Source: Ricinus communis
Taxonomy: Eukaryota; Streptophyta; Magnoliopsida; Malpighiales; Euphorbiaceae
NCBI RefSeq assembly: GCF_019578655.1
Contig: NC_063259.1
Coordinates: forward strand, 5,754,001-5,818,000
Direction of reading: 5' to 3'
DNA: 64,000 nucleotides
Shown: positions 50,139 through 62,799 of the stretch, piece after piece
Layout: each line of letters opens with the position of its first letter
Numbering within the stretch: position 1 is the first letter of the stretch
Program-made: the position numbers and the translations under genes
The notes under the pieces: generated by a model
The model's input: the letters and a program-made list of their open reading frames with translations, nothing else
What the model was told of the DNA's origin: nothing
The model's database searches: none

Positions 50139-53100
50139 TTTTGTGAGTGTGATAAAACAATCTTATAAAAGGGATATATTTATAAGTATGAGACAACAAA
50201 CTCGTAAAAATGGTATCTTTATGAATATAGGAAAATAACCCCCTATGAGGGATACATTTGTAAGTATGAGAAAGCAACCCAGTAAGGGGAGTATATTTGT
50301 AAAAAATAACCCCGTAAGAGGGGTATATTTGTGAGTATAAGAAAACAACCCCCTAAGAGGGGTATATATATGGATATGAGAGAACAGCCCGTTAAAAAAG
50401 AGGTATATTTTTTAATATGAGAAAACAATCCCATAAGTAAGGTATATCTATAAATATTAGAAAACAACCTCGTAATATGGGTATATTCATGAGTATGAAA
50501 AAATAACCTTATAAAGGGGATATATTTATGAGTATGAGAAAACAAACCCGTATGAGGGGGTATATTTGTGAGTATAAGAAAGGAACCTCATAAGAGGAGT
50601 ATATTTGTAAATATTAGAAAAAGAACCATAGGAGGGGTATATTTGTGAGTATGAGAAAACAACCCCATAATAGAGTGTATTTATATATATGAGAACACAA
50701 ACTCTTACGAGGAGCATATTTGTGAGTATGAGAAAGCAACCCAATGAAAGGGATATATTTACGAATATGAAAAAACAACCCCGTAAGAGGGGTATATTTT
50801 TTAGTATAAGAACAGAATTTTGTAAAAGGTATATAATTTTTAATATGAGAAAACAACCCCGTAAGAGGGGTATATTTGTGATTATGAGAAAATAACCCCA
50901 TAAAAGAGGTATATCTTTTAATATGAGAAAACAACCCCATAAGAGAGACATATATATAAATATTAGAAAACAACCTCATAACAAGGGTATATTTATGAGT
51001 ATGAGAAAATATACCCCGTAAAAGGGGTATATTTATTAATATGAGAAAACAACCTCGTAAGAGGGGTATATTTATAAATTTTAGAAAACAACCCCGTAAG
51101 AGGGTTATATTTATGAATATAAGCAAACAACCCCGTAAAAAGGATATTTATAAATATGGAAAAAACCCATATGAGGGGTATATTTATGAGTATGAGACAA
51201 CAAACCCGTAAAAAAATGGTATCTTTATGAATATGAGAAAACAACCCCTTATGAGGGATACAATTGTGAGTATGAGAAAGCAACCTCGTAAAAAAGGTAT
51301 ATTTATTAGTTTGAGAAAACAACCCCGTAAGAGGGGTATATTAGTAAATATTAGAAAATAACCCCTTAATAGGGGTATGTTTGTGATTATGAGAAAACAA
51401 CCTTATAGAAGGGTATATTTATGAGAATGAGAAAACAACCCGGTAAAAAGGATATCTTTATGAATATGATAAAACAACCCCGTATGAGGGATATATTTGT
51501 GAGTACGAGAAAGCTACCCGTGAGAGTGGTATATTTGTAAATATTAGAAAAGAATCTCGTAAGAGGGGTATATTTGTGAGTATGAGAAAATAACCCCGTA
51601 AATAGAGTGTATTTATGAATATGACAAAATAAACCCGTACAAGAGGCATATTTCTGAGTATTAGAAATCAACCTAGTGAAAGGGGTATATTTTTTAGTGT
51701 GAGAAAATAATTCCGTAAAAGGATTATTTTTTAATATGAGAAAACAACCCCGTAAGAGGGGTATATTTGTAAATATTAGAAAACAACCCATTAACAGGGG
51801 GTATATTTGTGAGTATGAGAAAAAAACCCATAAAAGTGGTATTTCTCTTTAATATGAGAAAACAACCTCATAAGAGGGGTTATTTGTAAATATTAGAAAA
51901 CAAACCCGTAAGAGGGGTATATTTGCGACTATGAGAAAACAACCCTGTAAAATAGGTATCTTTATGGATATGAGAAAACAACCCCGTATGAGGGGTATAT
52001 TTATGAGTATGAGAATGCAACCACGTAAGAGGGATATATTTATAAATATTAGAAAACAACCCCGTTAGAGGGGTATATTTGTGAGTATAAGATAACAAGC
52101 CCGTTAAAAAGGTATCTTTATGAATATAAGAAAACAACAACATAAGAAGGGTATATTTGTGAGTATCAGAAAGCAACCACTTAAGAGGGGCATATTTATA
52201 AATATTAGAAAACAAATCCAGCAAAAGAGTGGTATATTTGTGAGTATGAGAAAACAACCCCGTAAAAAGAGTGTATTTATGAATATGAGAAAATAAACCT
52301 ATACGAGAGGCATATTTGTGAGTATTAAAAAGCAACCCAGTGAAAGGGGTATATTTATGAATATGATAAAACAACCCCTAAAGAAGGGTATAATTTTTAG
52401 TATGAGAAAATAATTCCGTAAAGAGGGTATATTTTTTAATATGAGAAAACAACCCCGTAAAAGGGGTATATTTGTAAATATTAGAAAACAAGCCCTTAAC
52501 AAGGGTATATTTATGAGTATGAGAATGCAACCCCGTAAAAGGGGTATATTTTTTAATATGTCAAAATGGCCTTGTAAGAGGGGTATACTTGTAAATATTA
52601 GAAAACAACCCTGTAAGAGGGGGTACCTTTGTATGTATGAGAAAACAACCCCATAAAAAAGGCATATTGATGAATATGTGAAAACAGTCCCATATGAGGG
52701 GTATATTTGTGAATATGAAAAAAAAACTCATAGAAAGTGAGTTTTTATAAATATGAGAAAACAACCCCGTATAAGGAATATATTTGTGAGTATGAGAAAG
52801 CAACCCCATAAGAGGGGTATATTTATAAATATTATAAAGCAAACCCGTAAGAGTGGTGTATTTGTGAGTATGAGATTTATGAATATGAGGATACAAACAT
52901 GTATGAGCTGTATATTCGTGAGTATCATAAAGCAACCTAGTAAAAGGGGTATAGTTATGAATATGAAAAAATAATTCAATAAAAGGGGTATAATTATTAA
53001 TATTAGAAAATAACCCATAAGAGAGATATATTTAGAAATATTAGAGAATAACTCCGTAAGAGGGGTATATTTATGAATATGAGAAAACAACCCCGTAAAA

Positions 53101-56100
53101 GGGGTATATTTCTTAATATGAGAAAACAACCTCGTAGGATGGGTATATTTGCGAGTATAAGAAAACAACCTCGTAAAGAAGGTATATTTATGAGTTTGAG
53201 AAAACAATCTCGTAAGAGGGGTATATTTGTGAGTATGAGAAAGCAACCCCGTATGATGGGTATATTTGTGAGTACGAGAAAGCAACCCCGTATGACGGGT
53301 ATATTTGTGAGTACGAGAAAGCAACCCCGTATGAGGGGTATATTGGTGAGTATGAGAAAACAACCTCATAAGAGGGGTATATTTATGAGTATGAGAAAAT
53401 AACCCCATATGTGGGGAATATTTTTGAGTATGAGAAAACAATTCTGTAAAAGGGATATATTTTTTAATATGAAAAAACAACCCCGTAAAAGGGACATATT
53501 GGTAAGTATTAAAAAAAACCCCATAAGAGGGGGAACATCTGTGAGTATGAAAAAACAACCCCGTTAAAAGGGTATATTTTTTAATATGAGAAAACAACCC
53601 CATAGGAGGAGTATATTTATAAATATTAGAAAACAACCTAGTAATAGGATAATACTTATGAGTATGAGAAAATAATATCGTAAAAGGGGTATATTTTTTA
53701 ATATGAGAAAACAACCTCATAAGAGGGGTATATTTGCAAATATTAGAAAACAACCCCGTAACATGGGTATATTTGTTAGCATGAGAAAACAAATCCGTAA
53801 AAGGGATATATTTTTTAATATAAAAGAGGAACCGCGTAAGAGGGGTGTATTTATAAATATTAGAAAACAATCTCGTAAGGGGAATATATTTGCAAGTATG
53901 AGAAAACAACCTTGAAAATAAGGTATAGTTATGAGTATGAGAAAACAGTCCCGTAAAAGGGGTATATTTGTGGGTCTAAGAAAACAACTCCATGTGAGGA
54001 GTATATTTCTTAATGTGAGAGAAAACCTCGTCGGAGAGTTATATTAGTAAATATTAGAAAATAACCCCATAAGAGAGGTATATTTGTGAGTATAAGAAAA
54101 CAACATCGTAAAAAGGTATTAGTTATGAGTATGAGAAAATAACCCTGTAAGAGGGGTATATTTGTGAGTATAAGCAAACAACCCCGTATGTGTAGTACAC
54201 TTATAAATATTAGAAAACATCCTCGTAAGAGGGGTATATTTATAAGTATGAGCAAACAACCCTGTAAAAGAGTATATTTATGAATATGACAAAACAACCC
54301 TGTGAGAGGGATATATTTTTGAGTATGAGAAAATAATTTCGGAAAAAAAAGTATATTTTTTAATATGTGAAAACAACCCCGTAAGAGGGGTATAATTGTA
54401 AATATTAGAAAACAACCCTATAAGAGGGGTATATTTGTGAGTATGAGAAAACAACACCGTAAAAGGGATACATTTTTTAATATGAGAAAACAACCTCATA
54501 AGAGAAGTATATCTGTAGATATTAGAAAACAACCCCTTTAGAGGATTATATTTATGAATAAGGAAAAACAACACCGTAAAAAGGGTTTCTTTATGAATAT
54601 GAGAAAACAACCCCCTGTGAGGGCTATATTTGTGAGTATGAGAAAATAACCCCTGAAGCGATAATATTTGTAAACATTAGAAAACAACCCCGTAAGAGGG
54701 GTATATTGTTGGTATGAGAAAAGAACCTCGTAAAAAAGGTATATTTAAGAGTAAGAGGGGTGTATTTCTGAGTATGGGAAAACAACCCCGTAAGTGGGGT
54801 ATATTTGTGAGTATAAGAGAACAATCCTGTAAAAAAGGCATATTTATGAGTGTGAGGAAACAACCCCGTAAGCATGGTATAATCGTGAGTATGAGGAGAC
54901 AACCCCGTAAGTGGGGCCTATTTGTGAGTATGAGAAAACAACCCCATAAGGGAGGTATATTTACGAGTATAAGAAAACAACCCTGTAAAAGGGTGTACTC
55001 ATGAATATGAGAAAACGAACCCATACGGGGATATATTTGGAAATATTAGAAAACAACACCTTATAAGGGGTATATTTGTGAATATGAGAAAGCAACCCCG
55101 TAAGAGGGGTAGAGAACAACCCCATAAGTGGGGTGTATTTGTGGGTATGGAAAAATAACCCCATAAAAAGAGTACATTTATGAATATGAGGAAAGAAACC
55201 GGTAGGAGGGGTATATTTGTGAGTATGAGAAAGCAACCTAGTAAACCATAAGAGGGGTATATTTGTAAGTAACAGAAAACAACCTCGTAAAATAAGTATA
55301 TTTATGAGTATGAGAAAACAACCCTGCAAAAAAGGGGTATATATTTTAATATGACAAAATAACCCTGTAAGAGGGGTATATTTGTGAGTATGAGAAAACA
55401 ACCCTGCAAAAAAGGGGTATATATTTTAATATGACAAAATAACCCTGTAAGAGGGGTATATTTGTGAGTATGAGAAAACAACCTTATAAAAGGAATATAT
55501 TTATAAGTATGAGAAAACAACCCCGTAAAAAGGGTATCTTTATGAATATGAGAAAACAACCCGTATGAGGGGTGTGTTTGTAAATATGAGAAAGCAACCC
55601 CATAAGAGTGGTATAATTATAAATATTATAAAACAACCCCGTAAAAAGAGTATATTTATGAATATGAGAAAACAAACCGGTACGAGGGGTATATTTGTGA
55701 GTATGACAAAGTAACCTAAGGAAACCCTGTAAGAGGGGTATATTTTTTAGTATGAGAAAATAACTTTGTAAAAGAAGTATATTTTTTAATATGAATAAAT
55801 AACCTCGTAAGAGTGTGATATTTATAAATATTAGAAAACAACTCCATATTAGGAGTATATTTGTGAGTATGTAAAAATAAGCCCGTAAAAGGTGAATATT
55901 TATTAATATAAGAAAACAACCTCGTAAGAGGGTATATTTGTAAATATTAGAAAATAACCTCGTAAGAGGGGTATATTTGTGAGTATGAGAAAACAACCTC
56001 TTGAAAGGGGTATTTTTAATATGAGAAAATATCCTCATAAAAAATGTATATTTATGAGTATGAGAAAACAACCTTGTAAGAGGGGTATATTTGTGTGTAT

Positions 56101-56389
56101 GAGAAAACAATCCCGTAAAAAAAAACTACATTTTTTAATGTGAGAAAACAAACCTGTAAAAAGGGGTATATTTATAAATATTAGAAAACAACCCCATAAC
56201 ATGGATATATTTGTGAGTATGAGAAAACAACCTTATAACAGGGGTATATTTATGAGTATGAGAAAACAATTCTATAAATAAGGTATCTTTATGAATATGA
56301 GAAAACAAGCCCGTATAAGGGGTATATTTGTAAGTATGAGAAAGCAACCCCGTAAGAGGGGTATATTTGTAAGTATTAGAAAACAACCC
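50139..56389 (-). repeat. 39-bp satellite array, block 9, inverted (right arm)
   Basis: This is the mirror of block 6. Segment 51387-51791 corresponds to 38787-39272, 51880-52374 to 38247-38624, and 56135-56386 to 32798-33049, each with nearly the same unit variants. It holds a long minus frame (52728-53909, 393 codons), a run of three nearly identical units at 53225-53345, and an exact two-unit duplication at 55321-55480. Confidence 0.95.
55321..55480 (-). repeat. 80-bp exact tandem duplication
   Basis: ACCCTGCAAAAAAGGGGTAT begins at 55321 and again at 55401, and the full 80 bp between them is repeated without visible change. It spans two satellite units and appears only in the right arm. 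Confidence 0.93.
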
Positions 56390-58056
56390 TATAATATCTG
56401 TAATTTTTGAATTTTAATTTTCATTTAGTTTCTAGGTATTTTGGTAAATAAATAATTTTTAGTGTTAAATTAAGCTTTTAATGAAATATTTTAATGATCG
56501 AATAATACAAGTATCATTTAAATTAATATTATCTAATAATTATTTTATATCGAGTTTTGGTAAATTTTATATTCAGTTTTGTGGTTTAAATGAGTAAATC
56601 AATGTTATTTATATTAGCTTATTTAAAATACTCATTTTATATTTAACGTGTATTTAATTTACCCAAAATATTAAGAATTTATTTATCTTATATAGATATC
56701 ATCGCTATTATGAGTGTAACTAGTGTTAAATTATTAGAATAAGAATTAAGTGGGTAAATAAGTATATGTAAAATAATTTGGGTGTTACTATAGCAATATA
56801 CTTAAGGGGGGGGTTAACTTGCATTTTTCCATCTTTCCTTTTAAAAAAATTACATTAAAACCCCCCATCCCCTTTTCCTTCTTCCTCCCATAACACCATC
56901 CCTTCCTCCTCCGCCCTACCCCCATTTCCGTTGCCTGCACGTCCTATAAGCCATCACAGATTTCTTCCTTCCCCCTCTTATCGTTGGCACCACCCTCTTC
57001 TTCTTCCTTTCTCGCTGTTGACATCAAGCTAGGGGAGAGAGTTGCTCCTCCCTCCTGCCCTTTCCTTATAAATTTGACGATGGATTTGTGCTCCATACCA
57101 TCGAAAACCTCCAAGTCAAGCTGCCTGTCATTTTTCCTCGCTGGAAGTAGGAGTAGTCTCACCGCAACAGTGCCTTTCCAACAGGAATCTGGCATCCTCC
57201 GGCGAGAATTGGTCGTGATCTTAGTGTTTTCAAACTCCCAGCAGCTCAAGCATTGCGTAAGTGTCTCCAGATTCGAAATCTGATACCGTTGGCGGTACTG
57301 GCTTCCGGACCCTAGTGTTTTCCAAACGCATAGAGTTTAGAATTTTCGCCTCGGTATAATTTATTTTGGGCCCGATAAATTATTTATAAATTTTGAGAAA
57401 ATATTTGGTCCAATAATTGTTTATTATAATAATTAATTAATTAAATTTGTAGCTTGAGTCTAGAAATACTGTGGATTAATTATAGTGGTAATCATTGTTT
57501 GGTTTTGTAAATTGAGGTTGTGGGTAATTAAATTATTTACATGTTGAATCGTGGAATAATATTTATTGCCGGACTAATAATTATTATATTGTGAACTGTG
57601 TGGTGTTGGTAGTCGAGAAAAATAATGCGGTTCTGGTGGCCCGACTTCTGTTAAATAATTATAGACTATTTGAAGTGTTTTTAGCAGGTTCTAGACCCGT
57701 TTTACAAGGGGAGAACTTTCATATTTTAGGAGAGATTCTATCGAATTTTTGGTAGAATTTTCAAGTCGGAGTCAGTTGGAATTTCTTTAGGCAGTCCAAT
57801 CTAGGAGTCTTGGCCTAGGAAAAATTATGAATTTTTATTAATTCAATTATTCTGGTGAATAGATAATTCATCAGTCTAGCCAGCTCCACCCAAGGCGTAG
57901 GAGCAAACAGTGGAACTCGGCAGAACTGTGAGTTAAAGTCATATATTCTACTGTATATGCCAAACCTGGATCTAAATGCAACTATTTAGTTAGTAAATAG
58001 TATGGTTAATAGTATACGTAATAGTGAGTTTATTTTCTTCACCATCTATATTATTA

Positions 58057-58100
<44 letters not shown>

Positions 58101-59145
58101 GTTAAGATTATTATTTTCACTATTATCATTATCATTATTATTGTTATTATTCAACTATTATTATTATTAGTGTGAATATCGCATTATTTAATTATGTCAT
58201 TGCATCTTTTGTAAATTAATTTTAGTAGCATGTTACATATTATTATTGAGGCTAATGTACATTGTGGCTCGCGATGAAACAACAATAGAACATCCCACTT
58301 GATGGGTTGCATCAGGATTGTGTGCACACTGGTGGAAATCTGAGTCAGGTAATAGAGGAATACTCGATGATATGCCCTGGTCGAGCACAGCTCTCTGGGC
58401 TTATAGAATTTTGATTTGCTGGAGGAAGGTCCTTGATCAAGCGTTTCTCTCTAGGCGCTGGCTGTATTGGTAATTAAGTGACCAGACTGGACCTAAGGAG
58501 CCTGGTCGAGCATTGCTCTCTAGTTGCCAATCTTATTGGAATAAGAGAGTCGAAGAGCTGCTAGAACTGGAGGGTTTTAGGGTTCTATTGAAGTACTTGT
58601 CCCGTATTTGCTAAAAATTACAATTTTCAAAAATCACTATACGGCATGCATTTATCATTTTGTGTTCTTCTATACTATTAAATAATTATTTTGTAATTAT
58701 GGCTGCTTTATTTTTGGATATATGATTTTAACTCACTCTCGAGACTGACAGTCTCAATTTTTAATTTTTAAGTGTAGCTAGGTTCTCCGCCAACTTTTTG
58801 TTGATAGCCCAACTTCCTTCCCCTTTCAGGCCTATTGTAATTAATTACTTTCTTTTGCATTTTGAATTATTTGAAACTCTAGACTCCCTGCGATAGTAGA
58901 CCTAAAACCCTACATTTTATCTTGGTCTGTTAAAAGCTATGGAAAAATTACTAAGTACTCAAGCTGATGGATTTATTTAATTTTGCTGTGATTATATGAA
59001 TGAATTGTTGGTTTATTTAGGTAGTATATATTCATGTATGAATTTATCCAAATTATTGGTTAGTTAGGCTTGCTACAGTTTTTAGTGGCCTTAAGCTTAC
59101 CCATTCCCTAGTGCTGGTCATAGGCCCACAGATCGGGTCGTGACA
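56390..59145 (+). mobile_element. 5' LTR of element B
   Basis: The LTR is about 2.76 kb and ends GGGTCGTGACA before the primer site. Its first bases, TATAATATCTG, are the same decayed version of TGTAATACCCG seen in element A, so the terminal mutation predates the arm duplication. It contains the GCTCGACCA-type words as complements at 58376-58530 and an ATT microsatellite. A 101-codon minus frame at 56944-57249 matches the one in the other LTR. Confidence 0.88.
58050..58142. repeat. ATT trinucleotide microsatellite
   Basis: A run of ATT repeats within the 5' LTR of element B is the mirror of the AAT run at 31072-31140. Its pure run is shorter (about 58050-58101), so the two copies have changed in length since they separated. 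Confidence 0.97.
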
Positions 59146-59162
59146 AAGTTGGTATCAGAGCC
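59146..59162 (+). other. primer-binding site for initiator tRNA-Met, element B
   Basis: AAGTTGGTATCAGAGCC follows the LTR end GTCGTGACA directly. TGGTATCAGAGC at 59150-59161 complements the 3' end of initiator tRNA-Met. Confidence 0.93.
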
Positions 59163-59271
59163 TAGGTTTAGATTTCCTTCGACCTAGTTTAGCTTCCTTA
59201 GCTACTACGAAGTTAGGGTCGAGAGTGTGTTGTCGTTTTGATATTTTGTTTGTTTATCTTTTATTTTTGCT

Positions 59272-60425
59272 ATGCCGAGGACTCGAGCAGCTGCAACAGC
59301 AGCAGTGGCCCTAGAGGCCCAAGATGAGGTTTCTATCCAATCGGCCCCAACATCACTAGCCCGTGATACCAATAGGCGAGGTTGGCCTCGAGCTGTGGTC
59401 TAGCCAAATAAAGGTGAGGCTCAGGAGGCACCCGATGCTGGTGGAGTCCTAATTGGAGCTTTTATGTCTAGTATGACTAGGGTGCAGAGGGCCTTAGAGC
59501 AGTTGTTGGTCCTTCAACAGCAGCAGGCTACTCAAGGTTCAAGGAGCCGCAATTGTAGGTATGCTATCGAGAATCTGGACGAGGTCCCCATGTCTAAATA
59601 TACTAAGCTGAGACCTATGGAGTTTAATGGGGTGTTAAAGGACCCTTTGGACTTTATGGACGAGGTGGAGAAACAAGCACCGGATTTGTGCTGTTCAAAC
59701 AAAAGGACTATCGAGTTGGTAGGTTTTTCTCTAAAGGGGATAGAGTCTCAATGGTTCAAGGATTACATCCGTCACTTTTTGGATGGTATGACATGGAGAC
59801 AGTTCAGGGATAGGTTCAAAGAGTACTTCATTCCCTTCAATGTAAGGCAGGAGTATAAAGAAAGGTTCGAGAGGCTGGTTAAGGGAGACCTATCAGCGGT
59901 AGAGTACATTAGGCAATTTATGCAGCTGAGCAGGTATATGCCCTAAGTTGTAAGGACCGAGGAGCAGAAGAATAGCAAGTACATTTCGAGTCTTGGTCCA
60001 GTCTAGGAGGAGCAGCTTCCTAAAGGTCACTGATATGGCCAGGCAGATAGAGATGACCCTGTGGGGGTTTGGCCAGGTGGCTGATGAAGGCAAGAAGAAG
60101 AAGACCAAGACTGAGGGTCAAAGTAGTGTGTAACTAGTAGTGTCGTTTTACGGCAGTGGAGGGTACTCTGAGGGTTTCGACCAGCAGTCCAGAGAGAGAG
60201 GCTACCATACTCATAAGAAGGGTACACAATCAGAAGTGTAGCTGAGGATTTAGGCCAGGATAGGGCTTCAATGGCAGTGGGCAGAGTTCTGGTTACAGCA
60301 GTTTTAGTTATAGAACCAGCACTTGTCATATGTAAGGTAGGTCACATCAAGGATCGCGCCTAGTTTTTAGTGGAGTCTGTTTCAAGTGTAGCGAGATGGA
60401 TCATATGGCTTGAGCATGTCCTCAT
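59272..60425 (+). pseudogene. gag gene, element B
   Basis: The ATG at 59272 opens MPRTRAAATAAVALEAQDEV. It lies 110 bp after the primer site, the right place for gag. The frame is interrupted by TAG at 59401-59403, then stays open to 59944 through the capsid region (RPMEFNGVLKDPLDFMDEV, QWFKDYIRHFLDGMTWRQF). The region after 59944 has more stops. A zinc knuckle at 60378-60419 keeps its C-x2-C-x4-H-x4-C spacing but has TGA at 60411-60413 in place of an Arg codon. The 59401 TAG and the 60411 TGA are both present in element A. Confidence 0.9.
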
Positions 60426-60675
60426 TATTTTAGTCAGCTAGCTTTCTCTCAAGGCTTATCTACTAGCGTACCCCGACCAGCTTTTTCTACGGCTCTTGGT
60501 TTTCTCAAGGTGGATCTCAATTTGTCGGCCAGTAGGGCCGTGGTTTTGGAGCCAAGCCTTTGTGAGGCAAATCAAAGGGCAGAGTTCAAGGTGAGGCTTC
60601 AGGCTCTCAGGAGTAAGGATGTGGTTAGGCTAAAGTGTTCACTTCACCCATAAGGATGCGCGAGCCTCTAATGCT

Positions 60676-60955
60676 GTGGTGTCAGGTATTATTCTAGCCT
60701 GCTCTTCAGAGGCTAGAGTTTTATTAGACCCTGGGGCTACCCATTCTTTTGTATCTCCTAGTTTTGCTTTAAGGTTGGGTGTTCAACCGGTTAGACTTCA
60801 GGTTCCTATGTCGGTTACTACGCTGTTGAGTGACGCCTCAAAGACAGATGTTGTGTTCCAGTCGTGTCCGATGTCAGTTAAGGGTCGAGATCTGATTCCA
60901 ATTTGATTCTGTTAGATGTCATGGATTTTGATGTAATTTTGGGAATGGACTAGTT
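60676..60955 (+). pseudogene. aspartic protease domain, element B
   Basis: The frame reads ARVLLDPGATHSFVSPSFAL with the catalytic Asp codon at 60727-60729, then LGVQPVRLQVPMSVTTLL. In element A the open frame runs on to a DVILGMD motif. Here it ends at 60906, and the equivalent DFDVILGMD text continues in another frame near 60926, indicating a small deletion specific to this copy. The role would be polyprotein cleavage. Confidence 0.85.
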
Positions 60956-61229
60956 GGCTATGCATTATGCCATGTTGGACTGTAGGGAAAAGTAAGTGAC
61001 TTTTTGAATTCCAGGACACTTACTGTCTCATTTTAAAGGAGTGTAGATACCTACACCATTGAATCTTATGTCGGCCATTACGGTACACGAATGCTTCACC
61101 GTGGGTGCTAGGGATACCTCGACAGAAAAAGGTAGAGTTGAAGACATTCCTGTGGTTTGTGGGTTTCCCGATGTTTTTTTGGAAGAGTTACTAGTGTTAC
61201 CGCTTGATAGGGAAGAGTTCTGCATCGAT

Positions 61230-62045
61230 GTGGTACCAGGTACAACTCCCATTTTTATGCCACCCTACCAAATGGCACCAGAAGAGTTAAAAGACCTGAA
61301 GGAGTAATTGCAGGATCTTCTAGATAAAGGTCTTATCAAACCCAGTATGTCTCTATAGGGCGCTCCTGTATTGTTCTTGAAGGAGAAGGATGGTACCTTG
61401 TGTCTCCATATTGACTACTGACAGCTGAATAAAGCAATAATTCGCAATAAGTATCTACTTCCTTGTATTAATGATCTACTCGATCAGCTTTAGGGAGCCG
61501 TATGTTTTTCCAAGATTGATTTGCAATTAGGGTATCGCTAGTTGAAGATTCTCGAGGAGGACATTCCGAAGACAGCGTTCAAGATGCGTTATAGGCATTA
61601 TGAGTTCTTGGTAATATCGTTTGGACTCACCAATGCTCCTGCAGCCTTCATGGATATGATGAATCGGGTGTTCAAGCCTTTCTTAGATCGCTTTGTAATC
61701 GTATTTATTAACGATATCTTAGTGTACTCTAGAAGCAAAGAAAAGCATGTGTGGCATTTGAGAATGGTACTTCAGACATTGAGGGAGCATCAGTTGTATG
61801 CTAAGTTCCCCAAGTGCGAGTTTTGGTTAGAAAGTGTAGCTTTTATAGGTCACGTTATGTCTAGAAAGGGTGTTCAAATGGACTCCAAGAAAGTGAAGAC
61901 GGTGACTGATTGGCAGAGACCGACCACAGTGATAGAGATTAGCTTTTTGGGATTGACAGGCTATTACCATCGATTTGTGCAACATTTTTCAAGGATAGCA
62001 GTGCCTTTAACTAGGCTGACTCAGAAGATTGTCAGATTCTAGTGG
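61230..62045 (+). pseudogene. reverse transcriptase domain, element B
   Basis: After an MAPEELKDLKE segment, the RT core shows [61 protein letters not shown] and [13 protein letters not shown]. The frame from 61542 to 62042 is open. In-frame TAG codons at 61491 and 61539 precede it, both at positions where relatives have Gln. The first Asp of the catalytic box is Asn (AAC at 61710-61712). These three changes are common to element A, so the RT was dead before the arms separated. Confidence 0.92.
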
Positions 62046-62099
62046 ACTGATGCATGTGAAAGGACCTTTCAGAGGCTGAAAGGTTGTTAGACATCAGCT

Positions 62100-62540
62100 C
62101 TACTGTTGACCTTACCTTTTAGGACTGGTGGGTTCTCAATGTATTGTCACGCTTGTAGAGTGGGTTTGGGTTGTATTTTAATGCAACATGGTAAGGTAGT
62201 GGCTCATGCATCCAAGTAATTGAAGAGGCATGAACATAATTATCCTACTTATGACTTGGAGATGGCACCAGTAATTTTTGCCTTTAAGATCTAGAGGCAC
62301 TATCTCTGTGGGGAGACGTGCGAGATATATACGGATCATAAGAGCTTGAAGTATATATTTTATCAGAAGGAGTTGAATCTAATGTAGAGAAGATGGTTCG
62401 AGCTCTTGAAGGATTATGATTGTATCATTCTCTACCATCTAAGTAAAGCAAATCTCATGGCAGACGCCTTAAGCAAGAAGTCTGCAGGTTGCCTTGCTCA
62501 TATTAGCGCGGAGAAGAGACCTCTAACCAAAGAGTTCCAT
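62100..62540 (+). pseudogene. RNase H domain, element B
   Basis: The order of motifs is [57 protein letters not shown] and KANLMADALSKKS. The first catalytic Asp is His (CAC at 62148-62150), as in element A. A TAG at 62385-62387 is shared with A. The TAA after HASK and the TAG after KI are absent from A, which retains Gln and Trp codons there, so this copy has kept decaying after the split. Confidence 0.88.
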
Positions 62541-62799
62541 GAGTTGTACAACCAAGGGTTATAAATGAAGGTATTGGAATCAGAGCATTGTTGACACATT
62601 TCAGGGTTAGGTTTGTACTTGTTGACAAAATTAAGTTAGCTAAAAGTTAAGATCCGCAGTTAGAAAAAATCTAGGAAGAAGTGTAGCAGGATCGAGCTGA
62701 TGATTTTGTTAAATATGATGGCGGTACTCTCAAGACAGGCACTACACTGTGTGTTCCCGATATGGATAATCTCGGGAAGGAGATTTTAGAAGAGGCTCA

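Noticed and set aside
52728..53909. 393-codon minus-strand frame as a gene
   Set aside because: It is the same satellite translation on the inverted arm. Its length follows from a 39-bp unit without stops, and the left-arm equivalent is broken into shorter frames.
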